Positions 1-6,768 of a DNA stretch of 35,354 nt are shown here, in pieces. Source of the DNA: Actinomycetes bacterium (lineage in GTDB: Bacteria > Actinomycetota > Coriobacteriia > Anaerosomatales > Anaerosomataceae). The notes below the pieces were generated by a model that was given only the letters and a program-made list of their open reading frames with translations, was not told the DNA's origin and did no database searches. Location of the stretch: contig JAJFTE010000144.1 of NCBI GenBank assembly GCA_021373175.1, positions 1 to 35,354 on the forward strand, written 5' to 3'. How positions within the stretch are numbered: position 1 is the first letter of the stretch; every line of letters begins with the position of its first letter. The translations under genes and the position numbers were made by a program.

Positions 1-1
1 G

Positions 2-436
2 AGCGCGCTCGTGGCGTGGCAGACGCCGCTGCGGTTGGTGGGAGGCGCGGTGCTCGTGTACCTAGGCGTGCGCGCGATGCTCACGCAGCCCAAGTCCGCA
101 GCGTGCGACTCGCCTGATGCGCTTGATGGCCGAGGACTGGCCGCGCTCGACGGCTCCTCGGTGGGGCTCACGCTCACCAACCCGATGACGATCATGGCAT
201 TTGGCGCGGTCTTCGCGAGCGCTGGCCTTGCAGCGCAGCCCGGCGTGGCGACGGCAGCGATCGCGACCGCAGGAGTTGCGAGCGGCTCGCTCGCGTGGTG
301 GGTCGCGCTCGTGACCGTGACGTCGGTCGCGCGGGCGCGCGTGGGCGACGGCGTGCTCGCAGGCGTGAGCCGCGTGTCGGGCGCGCTCGTGGCGGTCTTC
401 GGGGTGATCGCGATCGTGGCGGGAGTCGTGGGGTAG
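2..436 (+). CDS. LysE/RhtB-family amino-acid exporter, C-terminal part (5' end outside window)
   Basis: The reading frame is open from the window edge, so only about the last 144 residues are visible. They form roughly four hydrophobic segments, including one with LTNPMTIMAFGAVFA, which matches the conserved asparagine-proline helix of LysE/RhtB exporters. Members of this family are inner-membrane proteins of about 200 residues that export amino acids or related small metabolites; the substrate cannot be told from this fragment. The end of the protein is a hydrophobic helix followed directly by a stop, as is usual in the family. A hairpin follows the gene at 469-495. The family call is fairly sure; the start lies upstream of the window. 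Confidence 0.75.
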   Translation, partial: SALVAWQTPLRLVGGAVLVYLGVRAMLTQPKSAACDSPDALDGRGLAALDGSSVGLTLTNPMTIMAFGAVFASAGLAAQPGVATAAIATAGVASGSLAWWVALVTVTSVARARVGDGVLAGVSRVSGALVAVFGVIAIVAGVVG

Positions 437-468
437 GAGAGCGGCGCTGTGGCGATGCACACACGTCT

Positions 469-495
469 GGCTAGACCTCGACTTGAGGTTTAGCC
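469..495. terminator. Stem-loop after the LysE-type gene
   Basis: An 11-base inverted repeat with one mismatch: GGCTAGACCTC at 469-479 and GAGGTTTAGCC at 485-495, with a five-base loop. It lies 33 bases after the stop of the exporter gene and could end its transcript, but no clear T-tract follows. It also lies at the border of the RHS island, so an element end is an alternative. Confidence 0.35.
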
Positions 496-518
496 GATAG
501 TACTACCTCGTTAAGACT

Positions 519-537
519 GGTTCTGGTTTCCAGAATC
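519..537. other. Short perfect hairpin before the RHS gene
   Basis: TTCTGG at 521-526 and CCAGAA at 530-535 with a TTT loop, extended by a G-T and a G-C pair to 519-537. It lies just before the first possible start of the RHS reading frame. Apart from the two hairpins, nothing else recognisable was seen in 437-549. Confidence 0.3.
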
Positions 538-549
538 GTCTTCGCAACC

Positions 550-2886
550 TTGAATCCCTGTGCAATTCATGTGATCAACATAGGGGGGACGCCGGGGGGA
601 CGTCCGTTTCGGGCGGGGAGCGCCACGGGCGTGACGGGGGTCGTCGCGAACATGTCGTACGACTCCCGCGGGCGCGCGACCGAGACCTCAATCACGCCGC
701 CAGGCGGCACCAAGACTTCGCTGTCGAAGCGCTCCTACGACGAGCTCGACCGTATGAAGACGGTCGAGACCGCTCCCGGCTCCGGCCTCGGGATCACCGC
801 GAGCTTCACCTACGACGCGGCTGGCCGCCTCATGACCCTCACCGGGCCCCGTAGTACGACGACCACTCTCACCTACGACGCGGTCGGCCGCGTGGCGGGC
901 GTCGTCTCGCCGACCGACATACGCTCACGGACCGTCTACGACGACCTCGGGCGGCTCCTCGGGATGCTCGCGCCCGCGCAGGGCGAGGAGCCCACGCGCG
1001 CGATCTCGCTCACCACCTACGACCCGCTCTCGCGCCCGAAGACGACGACGACCTTCGCCGAGGACGGCACGACCTTCGCCGTCCGCACCCTCACCTACGA
1101 CATCGCCTCGCGGGTGACCGCGGAGGCGCTCACGGGTGCGACATCGGCGAGCGCCAGCACCGACTACGACGATCTGGACCGCGTGAAACTCAGAAGCGAG
1201 AGCGGGCCGGCAGGCGATACTTCCTTCGCGTACACCTACGATGCCGCGTCCCTCCCGCTGACGCACCGCATCACCGGGTTCGCGGAGAGCGCGACCACCA
1301 CGATGACCTACGCCAAGACGAACGAGCTCGCCACCATCGGCTCCGCGGGCCGAAACTGGTACGTGGCGTACGCGGGCTCAGGCCGCCTTTCGAGCATCTG
1401 GTCGAACCTGTCGATCCATACCCGCTCCTTCGACATTTACGGACGGCTTGAGGCGGTGCGCACGGGCTTCAAGCTCGCCGATGCGGCGTACCAGACCGAT
1501 CTTGCGGAGTCCGCCTTGTCCTACGACACGCGAGGCCGGACATCCGCGCAGAAGGTCCTCTCGAGCTACGTGGCTTCGAACGAGTCCTTCTCCTACGACG
1601 CCGCCGACCGCCTGAGCGCCTGGACGCGGACGGGGCTCGGCTCCGGGTCCGCGAACTACGGCTATGACCCCTCCGGCAACGTCACGACCGCGACCATCTC
1701 AGGCGCGACGATGACTTTCTCCTACGACCTCGAGAACCGGCTCACCGGCTCGGTCGCCGGCTCGAGTGTCACGAGCTTCACGAACGATCTCTACGGTCGG
1801 CGCACGAGCAAAGTCACTGGTTCGGCCGCAACCACCTACACCTGGGACCCCGCCAGCCACCTCGCGGCGCTCGCAAGCCCCGACGCCACCGCGACCTACG
1901 CCTACGGCATCTCCGGCATGCGGGAGGAAAAGACCGTCACGACCGCTTCCGGCACAACGACCACCAAGTCCGTCTGGTCAGGCGGCCAGCTCGCCGTCGA
2001 GCTCGACTCCGACGGCACCCGCTACACCTATCTCTGGGGTCCCGGCCGCATCCCGCTCTCGGTCACCGCGAAGACCGCCACCGGCGTCTCGACGACCTAC
2101 GCGTACCACACAGACGCGCTCGGGAGCGTCATCGCCATGACCGAGGCGGGTGGGGGCGTCGTCGCGACCTACGCCTACGACCCATGGGGCCGCGTCACGA
2201 GCACGACCGGCACCGGCATCGCCGCCAGGAACCCGCTTCGCTACCGCAGCTACTACCTCGATGCCGAGACCGATCTGTACTACATGCCCGCCAGGTACTA
2301 CGACCCGGCGACCTACCGGTTCCTGAGCGCCGACCCTGCCGCGCCGAGTGCCGGGGACCCGGGGACGCTCAATGCGTTCGCGTACTGCCAGGAAGATCCG
2401 GTGGACGCCATCGACCCGAGCGGAGCGCGTGCGGACTGGGACGGCGACGGCAAGGTCGGAGTCGAGGACAACAAGATATCGAACGAGCGAGACAAGGCGA
2501 ACAGCGACTCGAATAGCGACTCAGATTACGACGACGTCCAGAAGGCCGCTACCTCCACAATCTTCGGCGTCCTCGACTGGACTGCGAAGCACCGCAAGGC
2601 GTATATGACCGAAGCGATGTGGACCATGTACAGGAACTACCTTGAGGAGTATGGGTCGGGAGGCCCTGAGCACTACTCGTGGACGGAGTATTCTCAGAAG
2701 TCAAAAGATCTGATCCGAGCGAAGCTGCTTGGAGCTGTCGACAGCGGTACTGCCGCGAGATGGGCGCGGGGTCGACAGAATCATGGCGGTTTCCACGATT
2801 GGCGAAGTGACATTCCCCTGGAGAGGCGTTTTGAGCGTGCGTGTGTATCAGGGATAGGCGGGACGAGCGCTTGGGAGCGACCCTAA
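550..2886 (+). CDS. RHS/YD-repeat protein, probably 5'-truncated, with unknown C-terminal tip
   Basis: Up to 778 residues from a TTG with no convincing ribosome site, so the true start is uncertain. Most of the protein is tandem YD repeats (variants of SYDSRGR, TYDAAGRL, NDLYGRR). The RHS core follows: PARYYDPATYRFLSADP, then a variant of NPVNYIDPSG ending in DPSG near residue 622. RHS proteins form a beta cage around a polymorphic toxin tip; the core usually marks the cleavage border. The tip (about 155 residues) begins with a calcium-loop-like DWDGDGKVGVED and continues into a Ser/Asp-rich stretch and an unrecognised domain with many aromatic residues. Base use in the tip is visibly less GC-rich than in the repeats, as in exchanged tips. 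Typical RHS proteins are much longer and have a secretion signal, so this is an orphan or 5'-deleted module. Two small membrane ORFs follow. Confidence 0.75.
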   Translation: MNPCAIHVINIGGTPGGRPFRAGSATGVTGVVANMSYDSRGRATETSITPPGGTKTSLSKRSYDELDRMKTVETAPGSGLGITASFTYDAAGRLMTLTGPRSTTTTLTYDAVGRVAGVVSPTDIRSRTVYDDLGRLLGMLAPAQGEEPTRAISLTTYDPLSRPKTTTTFAEDGTTFAVRTLTYDIASRVTAEALTGATSASASTDYDDLDRVKLRSESGPAGDTSFAYTYDAASLPLTHRITGFAESATTTMTYAKTNELATIGSAGRNWYVAYAGSGRLSSIWSNLSIHTRSFDIYGRLEAVRTGFKLADAAYQTDLAESALSYDTRGRTSAQKVLSSYVASNESFSYDAADRLSAWTRTGLGSGSANYGYDPSGNVTTATISGATMTFSYDLENRLTGSVAGSSVTSFTNDLYGRRTSKVTGSAATTYTWDPASHLAALASPDATATYAYGISGMREEKTVTTASGTTTTKSVWSGGQLAVELDSDGTRYTYLWGPGRIPLSVTAKTATGVSTTYAYHTDALGSVIAMTEAGGGVVATYAYDPWGRVTSTTGTGIAARNPLRYRSYYLDAETDLYYMPARYYDPATYRFLSADPAAPSAGDPGTLNAFAYCQEDPVDAIDPSGARADWDGDGKVGVEDNKISNERDKANSDSNSDSDYDDVQKAATSTIFGVLDWTAKHRKAYMTEAMWTMYRNYLEEYGSGGPEHYSWTEYSQKSKDLIRAKLLGAVDSGTAARWARGRQNHGGFHDWRSDIPLERRFERACVSGIGGTSAWERP

Positions 2887-3023
2887 TCTACGTCGGGGCC
2901 GGGACATCTCCCACTGGCGTCGGAGTGCTGCTGATGATTGCGGGTGCTGGGCTAATCGCGATTGACTACATGATTCTCCAGCCAGCGGTTCAGGATTGGG
3001 TAGAGGCGCCGTATCGGCCCTAG
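2841..3023 (+). CDS. Small hydrophobic ORF overlapping the RHS 3' end
   Basis: A 60-residue reading frame starting with GTG inside the last codons of the RHS gene in another frame, with GGAGAGG about a dozen bases upstream. Its middle is a hydrophobic stretch (GVGVLLMIAGAGLIAIDYMIL) consistent with one membrane segment. Position after an RHS tip would suit an immunity gene, but this is only positional inference. It could also be the remnant of an alternative toxin tip, or a chance frame. Unrecognised family. Confidence 0.3.
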   Translation: MCIRDRRDERLGATLIYVGAGTSPTGVGVLLMIAGAGLIAIDYMILQPAVQDWVEAPYRP

Positions 3024-3049
3024 GTCTACTAGCGGAAGGAGACCAGGGG

Positions 3050-3346
3050 ATGGGGATTTTGGGACTCTGCGTGGTCGTCATGCAACTCGTCACAGGCATC
3101 TGGACGATTGCCTTGGCGCGAAGCGGGTCGGAAATGGCGCGTTTCGCCCGGAAGGTGCACTGGAGCATCCTAATTGGCTTCTTCACTATGGGTCTACTGC
3201 AATCGAGATCAGGTATTGTGATGAATCAGATCATCTTCTTTCCCGACAACGCCAAAACGTTCCTCATAGTGTGCGCGCTGGAGCTTCCGATTCTCCTATT
3301 TCCAGGTGATTACGTTCGGCGTGGGGGGCGAGGGGAGGCGCGATAA
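3050..3346 (+). CDS. Small multi-pass membrane protein, candidate immunity protein
   Basis: Starts at ATG 3050 preceded by GGAAGGAG, giving 98 residues. It has about three hydrophobic segments: near residues 1-20, 35-50 and 68-85. No family is recognised. It lies 163 bases after an RHS toxin-like gene, has a lower GC content than its surroundings, and its stop TAA overlaps the ATG of a displaced RHS fragment (TAATG). Immunity proteins of polymorphic toxins are often small membrane proteins placed right after the toxin tip, so this role is possible but inferred from position only. Confidence 0.5.
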   Translation: MGILGLCVVVMQLVTGIWTIALARSGSEMARFARKVHWSILIGFFTMGLLQSRSGIVMNQIIFFPDNAKTFLIVCALELPILLFPGDYVRRGGRGEAR

Positions 3347-3537
3347 TGTGCGCAACCGCGGGCTCCCAGCTCGCCGTCGAACTCGACTCCGACGGCACCC
3401 GCAACACCTACCTCTGGGGCCCCAGCCGCATCCCGCTCTCGGCCATCGCGAAGACCGCCGCCGGCGTCTCGACGACCTTCGCGTACTGCGTAGGCGCGCT
3501 CGGGAGCGTCATCGCCATGACGGCATGCGCTCGGTAG
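3346..3537 (+). pseudogene. Displaced RHS core fragment
   Basis: A 63-residue frame whose residues 7-59 repeat, with few changes, the segment of the upstream RHS protein encoded around 1985-2150 (QLAVELDSDGTR, TYLWGP, then SVIAMT). The DNA is also closely similar over about 160 bases, so the copy is recent. It begins with ATG overlapping the previous stop and has GGGGAGG at good distance, so it could be translated. It ends soon after the similarity ends. It is best read as a leftover of an exchangeable RHS cassette, not a working gene. The 98 bases up to 3635 hold nothing recognisable. Confidence 0.7.
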
Positions 3538-3635
3538 ACAGATCGACGAAGGTGAGTTGGTGTACCACACCACAAGCGGTGCATCCGGAGGCACCGGGCA
3601 AGTCGAGTCAGGCACGCCCCAGGGGCCGGGTCGGA

Positions 3636-4154
3636 CTACCCCAGCGCCTTCTTGATCGACCCGATGGCCAGCCACATAGGTATCGGACGAGGTCTGGCCG
3701 CGCCGCCGCCGGTAAGGACGCCGATCGGGCGAAAGCCGAACTGCTCGTAGAATCCGACTGCCTCGGGACGTGCGTCGACGACAACACCCGCACACCCGAT
3801 TCGCGTGGACTCCTCAAGGGCGATGCGCAGGACCGCGTGGAGCAGTTCCGAGCCAAGGCCGATCCCCTGGACGCGCGTGTCGACCGCGAGCCGTGCGACT
3901 CGCAGTACTGGGATCTCCGGGTAGCCACCCGGGGCGAGCGGTGCGTTCGTGGCATCACTCGCGATCGAGGCTGCTGAGATGGTGAAGTAGCCGACGACTC
4001 TTCGAGTCCGCTCATCGACCGCGCCGTATGTCACGCCGAGGTGGTGGCGCGTCTGGTTCTGCCACGCGTACCGCTCGAGGAACACGTCGAGCGAGGGCTC
4101 GCCGCACGAGAAGCCCGTGCGTACGTCCGAGCGTTCGAGCGTCCTAACCAGCAT
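3636..4154 (-). CDS. GNAT-family toxin of an RHH-GNAT toxin-antitoxin pair
   Basis: 172 residues with a GNAT acetyltransferase fold: RVARLAVDTRVQGIGLGSEL is the acetyl-CoA pyrophosphate loop (Q/RxxGxG/A type), followed by a helix and the FYEQFGFRPI strand near residues 130-140. The N-terminal part (LERSDVRTGFSCGEPSLDVF) is typical of the TacT/AtaT-like toxins, which acetylate aminoacyl-tRNA and stop translation. The start overlaps the end of the upstream antitoxin gene by 11 bases, the usual antitoxin-first order. An ordinary acetyltransferase is possible, but the N-terminal signature and the partner make the toxin call likely. The exact tRNA target is not readable. Confidence 0.82.
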   Translation of the reverse strand: MLVRTLERSDVRTGFSCGEPSLDVFLERYAWQNQTRHHLGVTYGAVDERTRRVVGYFTISAASIASDATNAPLAPGGYPEIPVLRVARLAVDTRVQGIGLGSELLHAVLRIALEESTRIGCAGVVVDARPEAVGFYEQFGFRPIGVLTGGGAARPRPIPMWLAIGSIKKALG

Positions 4155-4425
4155 CGCGCGATCGCTGCATCAGTTCGCGCAGCGCGGGAGTTGGCTCGGC
4201 AGGACGCTCGATGTCGGCGAGTACCGCGTCCCAGGTGGCCGCGTCCACGATGAGGCTTGCGGGCACGACGTACTCGGATGGAACAGCGTCGAGCGTGTCG
4301 AGGTGGGCGAGGATTGCGTCTTCTACAAGACGACTCTTCTTCATACCGGTCTCGCGGGCGTACAGGTCGAGCCTGTCCCGCGTTGCCTCGCTGATTTGCG
4401 CCGATATCTGCACGTAGTCGATCAT
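4144..4425 (-). CDS. Ribbon-helix-helix antitoxin paired with the GNAT toxin
   Basis: 93 residues. The N-terminal part reads as a beta strand (VQISAQISEATRDRLDLYA) plus two helices ending in MKKSRLVEDAILAHLD, a ribbon-helix-helix DNA-binding fold. The rest is polar and likely wraps the toxin. Ribosome site GGAGGTGA lies just before the ATG. The three regularly spaced inverted half-sites at 4439-4464, directly upstream, are the likely operator for autorepression by the toxin-antitoxin complex. The gene overlaps its toxin partner by 11 bases, so translation is likely coupled. Confidence 0.8.
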   Translation of the reverse strand: MIDYVQISAQISEATRDRLDLYARETGMKKSRLVEDAILAHLDTLDAVPSEYVVPASLIVDAATWDAVLADIERPAEPTPALRELMQRSRDAG

Positions 4426-4438
4426 GGCAAGTCACCTC

Positions 4439-4464
4439 CGTAGAAAAGTCTACGAAAACGTAGA
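4439..4464 (-). promoter_or_regulatory. Triple half-site operator of the RHH-GNAT module
   Basis: Half-sites CGTAGA (4439-4444), TCTACG (4449-4454) and CGTAGA (4459-4464) alternate in orientation with starts exactly ten bases apart, about one helix turn. Any two neighbours form a perfect inverted repeat. The array abuts the antitoxin ribosome site, as expected for an RHH autorepressor. The rest of 4465-4505 shows nothing distinct. Confidence 0.65.
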
Positions 4465-4505
4465 GAACAAGACAAGACTCGCCAGCGTGGCAGACCCTGT
4501 CCACT

Positions 4506-4919
4506 TCATCCCAGCGCCCGCACCCGGCGTGCGCCGCTCTCGGCGAGTTGACGGCCGTCGGTGACGAGTTCGCAGTCGAGGCGCTCGGCAAGGGCGGCGA
4601 AGACGGCGTCGTAGATCGAGAGTCGGTGCTCCACCGCGAGTGCGGCCGAGCGCTTGAGCAGCTCCGCGTCCGGCACCACGAGGGTCATCCGAAGGCCCAT
4701 CAGCAGGTCGAGCGCCTTCTGGATGTCTTCCGCCGAGGCGTGATGCGACCAGAGCGCGTTCATGACCTCCAGTAGAAGATGGGTCGGCGCTGCGAGCTCT
4801 ATTCGTCCGTCCTCGTGCGCCTCCAGCAGCGCGAACGCCTCGGCCACATGCTCTTCGCCCTGCGGCTTAAGCCATTTCACGGCGATCGAGGAGTCGACCA
4901 CCACCGGCCGCACGCTCAC
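4506..4919 (-). CDS. vapC: VapC-type PIN-domain ribonuclease toxin
   Basis: 137 residues with the PIN nuclease pattern: acidic residues D9 (VVVDSSIAVKWL), E51 (LLLEVMNAL), D104 (SIYDAVFAALAE) and D121 (LVTDGRQL), spaced as in VapC toxins, which bind metal and cut specific RNAs such as tRNA. The length is typical. The GTG start overlaps the stop of the upstream antitoxin gene in a GTGA, so the two are translationally coupled. The RNA target cannot be told from sequence. Confidence 0.88.
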   Translation of the reverse strand: MSVRPVVVDSSIAVKWLKPQGEEHVAEAFALLEAHEDGRIELAAPTHLLLEVMNALWSHHASAEDIQKALDLLMGLRMTLVVPDAELLKRSAALAVEHRLSIYDAVFAALAERLDCELVTDGRQLAESGARRVRALG

Positions 4920-5194
4920 GCTTCGCCCGCCGCCCGACCGTCGCGGTCGCGGTCGACGCGGATCGCGGCGGTCGAGTCGAACGGCTCCAGGTGCTTTGAG
5001 AGCTCGCGCATGCCGGTAATCGCCTCGGAGATGCTGCGCCGTCGCTCCTCGGCGGCCTGCTCATCCCGGATCTGCGCCACGTAGAGCGCGGTTGCTTCCT
5101 GCACGAGTCCGCTGCGCGAGCGCCCGAGCGCGGCGGCGATGTCGTCGACCTCGTCGAGCAGCGAGTCGGGGAGCGAGACGTTGACCTTGGCCAT
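4916..5194 (-). CDS. vapB: VapB-type ribbon-helix-helix antitoxin
   Basis: 92 residues from an ATG with GGAGGAC upstream; longer in-frame starts lack a ribosome site. MAKVNVSLPDSLLDEVDDIA followed by GRSRSGLVQEATALYV is a textbook ribbon-helix-helix (CopG/Arc type) DNA-binding unit. The C-terminal half is charged and would bind the toxin groove. It forms a GTGA overlap with vapC. The three GGTAGT repeats spaced 13 bases apart just upstream (5195-5230) are the likely binding sites for autoregulation. Confidence 0.85.
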   Translation of the reverse strand: MAKVNVSLPDSLLDEVDDIAAALGRSRSGLVQEATALYVAQIRDEQAAEERRRSISEAITGMRELSKHLEPFDSTAAIRVDRDRDGRAAGEA

Positions 5195-5230
5195 GGTAGT
5201 CCTCCACGGTAGTGCCAGGCGGTAGTGCCA
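5195..5230. repeat. Three 13-base direct repeats upstream of vapB
   Basis: GGTAGT occurs at 5195, 5208 and 5221, each 13 bases apart; the last two copies extend to GGTAGTGCCA. They cover the vapB ribosome site and the downstream side of its promoter, so they are a likely operator array for the VapBC complex. Confidence 0.6.
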
Positions 5231-5235
5231 CTCCG

Positions 5236-5241
5236 AGTATA
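5236..5241 (-). promoter_or_regulatory. vapB: -10 element for vapBC
   Basis: TATACT on the minus strand, about 42 bases before the vapB start and next to the repeat array. The -35 region is not close to consensus. It lies back to back with the plus-strand promoter of the glutamate synthase operon. Confidence 0.45.
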
Positions 5242-5266
5242 CCACCGCCATTGCTTCAAAATCCGT

Positions 5267-5282
5267 GTTTCCGCAGGGTTTC
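5267..5282 (-). promoter_or_regulatory. Paired GAAAC box, candidate GlnR-like site (glutamate synthase operon)
   Basis: GTTTC at 5267-5271 and 5278-5282, that is GAAAC-6nt-GAAAC on the minus strand. The same spacing is found upstream of glnA. Actinobacterial GlnR recognises GAAAC-type boxes at 11-base spacing. The pair sits about 20-36 bases upstream of the operon -10 element, over the -35 region. Confidence 0.5.
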
Positions 5283-5302
5283 GCCCGCGGCACGACGCGT
5301 GC

Positions 5303-5308
5303 TATACT
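5303..5308 (+). promoter_or_regulatory. -10 element of the glutamate synthase operon
   Basis: TATACT, a strong -10 match. The -35 region overlaps the GAAAC box and is poor, which suits an activator-dependent promoter. Transcription would start near 5315, giving a leader of about 118 bases. Confidence 0.5.
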
Positions 5309-5346
5309 CCCTGAACCGGCACAAAGGCGTGTCGGTCAAACGAATC

Positions 5347-5401
5347 GTGAGCAATGGCGCTCACCTCGGCCAAGCGGCCAGTGGTGGGCGTTTTCGTTTG
5401 T
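5347..5401 (+). promoter_or_regulatory. Candidate transcription attenuator or riboswitch expression platform
   Basis: Two hairpins compete for the same bases. Hairpin 1: GTGAGC (5347-5352) with GCTCAC (5359-5364). Hairpin 2: GCTCACC (5359-5365) with GGTGGGC (5383-5389), containing an inner GGCC-AAGC-GGCC stem, followed by the T-rich TTTTCGTTTGT (5391-5401). Hairpin 2 looks like an intrinsic terminator and hairpin 1 like its antiterminator. A further imperfect stem lies upstream (about 5314-5337). No known riboswitch consensus was recognised. Leader ends at the ATG at 5433. Confidence 0.55.
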
Positions 5402-5432
5402 CAGACACCCGATGACGATCGGCAGGAAGCGC

Positions 5433-6767
5433 ATGAAGGAGTTCGCGGTCTTCTGGGGATGCACCATCCCCGCGCGGTTCCCGTTCATCGAGAAAGCCAC
5501 ACGGCTTGTCTTCGATGACCTGGGCGCATCCGTGCACGAGCTCGCAGGCCACACGTGCTGCCCCGAGGGCGTGCTCGTGAAGTCCAACGACGAGCACACC
5601 TTCTACGCCACCGCGGCGCGCAACCTCGCGCTCGTGGAGAAGGCGGGCCTCGGCGTGGTCACCCCCTGCAACGGCTGCTACTCCACCTTCAAGGAGGCGC
5701 AGAGCCACCTCGCCACCGACTGGCGCCTGAAGGACGAGATCAACGCCAAGCTCGCCGAGCAGGACCTCAACTACGACGGCAAGCTTGAGATCACGCACTT
5801 CGCCGAGTGGCTCTCGGAGGATGTGGGCGCGTCGGTGCTCGGTTCCAAGATCACGAAGCCGTTCTGGGGCATGCGCATCGCCGTCCACTACGGCTGCCAC
5901 CTGCTGCGCCCGAGCCCGGCCGTGCGCTGGGACGATCCGCTCAACCCGACCAAGGTCGAGGCGCTTGTAGCGGCTCTCGGCGCAACGGTCGTGGATTACA
6001 CCACCAAGATGCAGTGCTGCGGCAACGCGCTCGACCGCGTGGGCGAGCGCGAAGGTTCGCTCGCATTCGCGCGTCGCAAGCTCATGGACCTCATGGGCAA
6101 CGACGTCGACGCACTCGTGGTGGTCTGCCCCAGCTGCTTCCAGCAGTTCGACCTCAACCAGGCCGCCCTGCAGCGCGCCAAAGAAGACGTCAATGTCCCT
6201 GTGCTGTATCTCTCGGAACTCGTCGCGCTTGGCATGGGTCACACGCCCGAGGAGATGGGCCTGGACATGCACCGCGTGCCGGTCGACCCCTTCCTGGAGA
6301 AGTGGGAAAGCCGAGCGGCCGACAAGACGCGGCTTGCGAGCATGTTCGACGTGTCGCTGCTTTCCAAGTGCGTGAACTGCCAGGCGTGCAAGGACGACTG
6401 CCCGGTCTGCAAGGTAGACCCCACCTACCAGCCGACCGAGATCATCGAGCGCCTGCTCAAAGGCGAGATCGACGAGGTGCTCGCCGACCCGCAGGTCTGG
6501 AAGTGCCTCGAGTGCTACACGTGCCAGGAGCTCTGCCCGAGCCGCATCGGCATGGCCGACACCTTCCGCAAGCTCAAGGAGCTCGCGATGGCAGCCGGCA
6601 CCGGCCCCGAGCAGGTCTCGGCAGCGTACGAGACGTTCCGCACGACGGGCATGCTCGGCACGCCGAGAGAGTCCGCACGCAAAAAGCTTGGGCTCGCATC
6701 CCTGCCCGCGACCGGCGGCGAAGCGCTCGCACGCCTGCTCGCCGATGACCTCGAGGGAGTTGAGTAG
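5433..6767 (+). CDS. HdrBC-like iron-sulfur protein, first gene of the glutamate synthase operon
   Basis: 444 residues from the ATG with CAGGAAG upstream. The N-terminal two thirds carry two complete HdrB-type CCG motifs of the form C-x31/39-CC-x35-CxxC: C10, C42-C43, C79/C82, and C155, C195-C196, C232/C235. In heterodisulfide reductase HdrB this motif binds noncubane [4Fe-4S] clusters. The C-terminal part has two CxxCxxCxxxCP ferredoxin motifs (C313-C323 and C358-C368) as in HdrC. It is thus a natural fusion in the order HdrB-HdrC, cytosolic, with no membrane segment. It lies one base before the amidotransferase gene of glutamate synthase. No GltD-type NADPH subunit is present, so I infer that this protein passes electrons to the synthase. 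A separate thiol/disulfide role is possible. The domain call is sure; the role is not. Confidence 0.88.
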   Translation: MKEFAVFWGCTIPARFPFIEKATRLVFDDLGASVHELAGHTCCPEGVLVKSNDEHTFYATAARNLALVEKAGLGVVTPCNGCYSTFKEAQSHLATDWRLKDEINAKLAEQDLNYDGKLEITHFAEWLSEDVGASVLGSKITKPFWGMRIAVHYGCHLLRPSPAVRWDDPLNPTKVEALVAALGATVVDYTTKMQCCGNALDRVGEREGSLAFARRKLMDLMGNDVDALVVVCPSCFQQFDLNQAALQRAKEDVNVPVLYLSELVALGMGHTPEEMGLDMHRVPVDPFLEKWESRAADKTRLASMFDVSLLSKCVNCQACKDDCPVCKVDPTYQPTEIIERLLKGEIDEVLADPQVWKCLECYTCQELCPSRIGMADTFRKLKELAMAAGTGPEQVSAAYETFRTTGMLGTPRESARKKLGLASLPATGGEALARLLADDLEGVE

Positions 6768-6768
6768 C

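Noticed and set aside
2841-2858. Translation MCIRDR at the start of a small ORF, the known signature of a leftover Nextera mosaic-end adapter
   Set aside because: The DNA is GTGTGTATCAGGGATAG, which differs from the mosaic end at several bases. The peptide match is a coincidence.
5310-5432. Known glutamine riboswitch (glnA motif) before the glutamate synthase operon
   Set aside because: The conserved blocks of the glutamine aptamers are not present, so it is reported only as an unclassified attenuator candidate.
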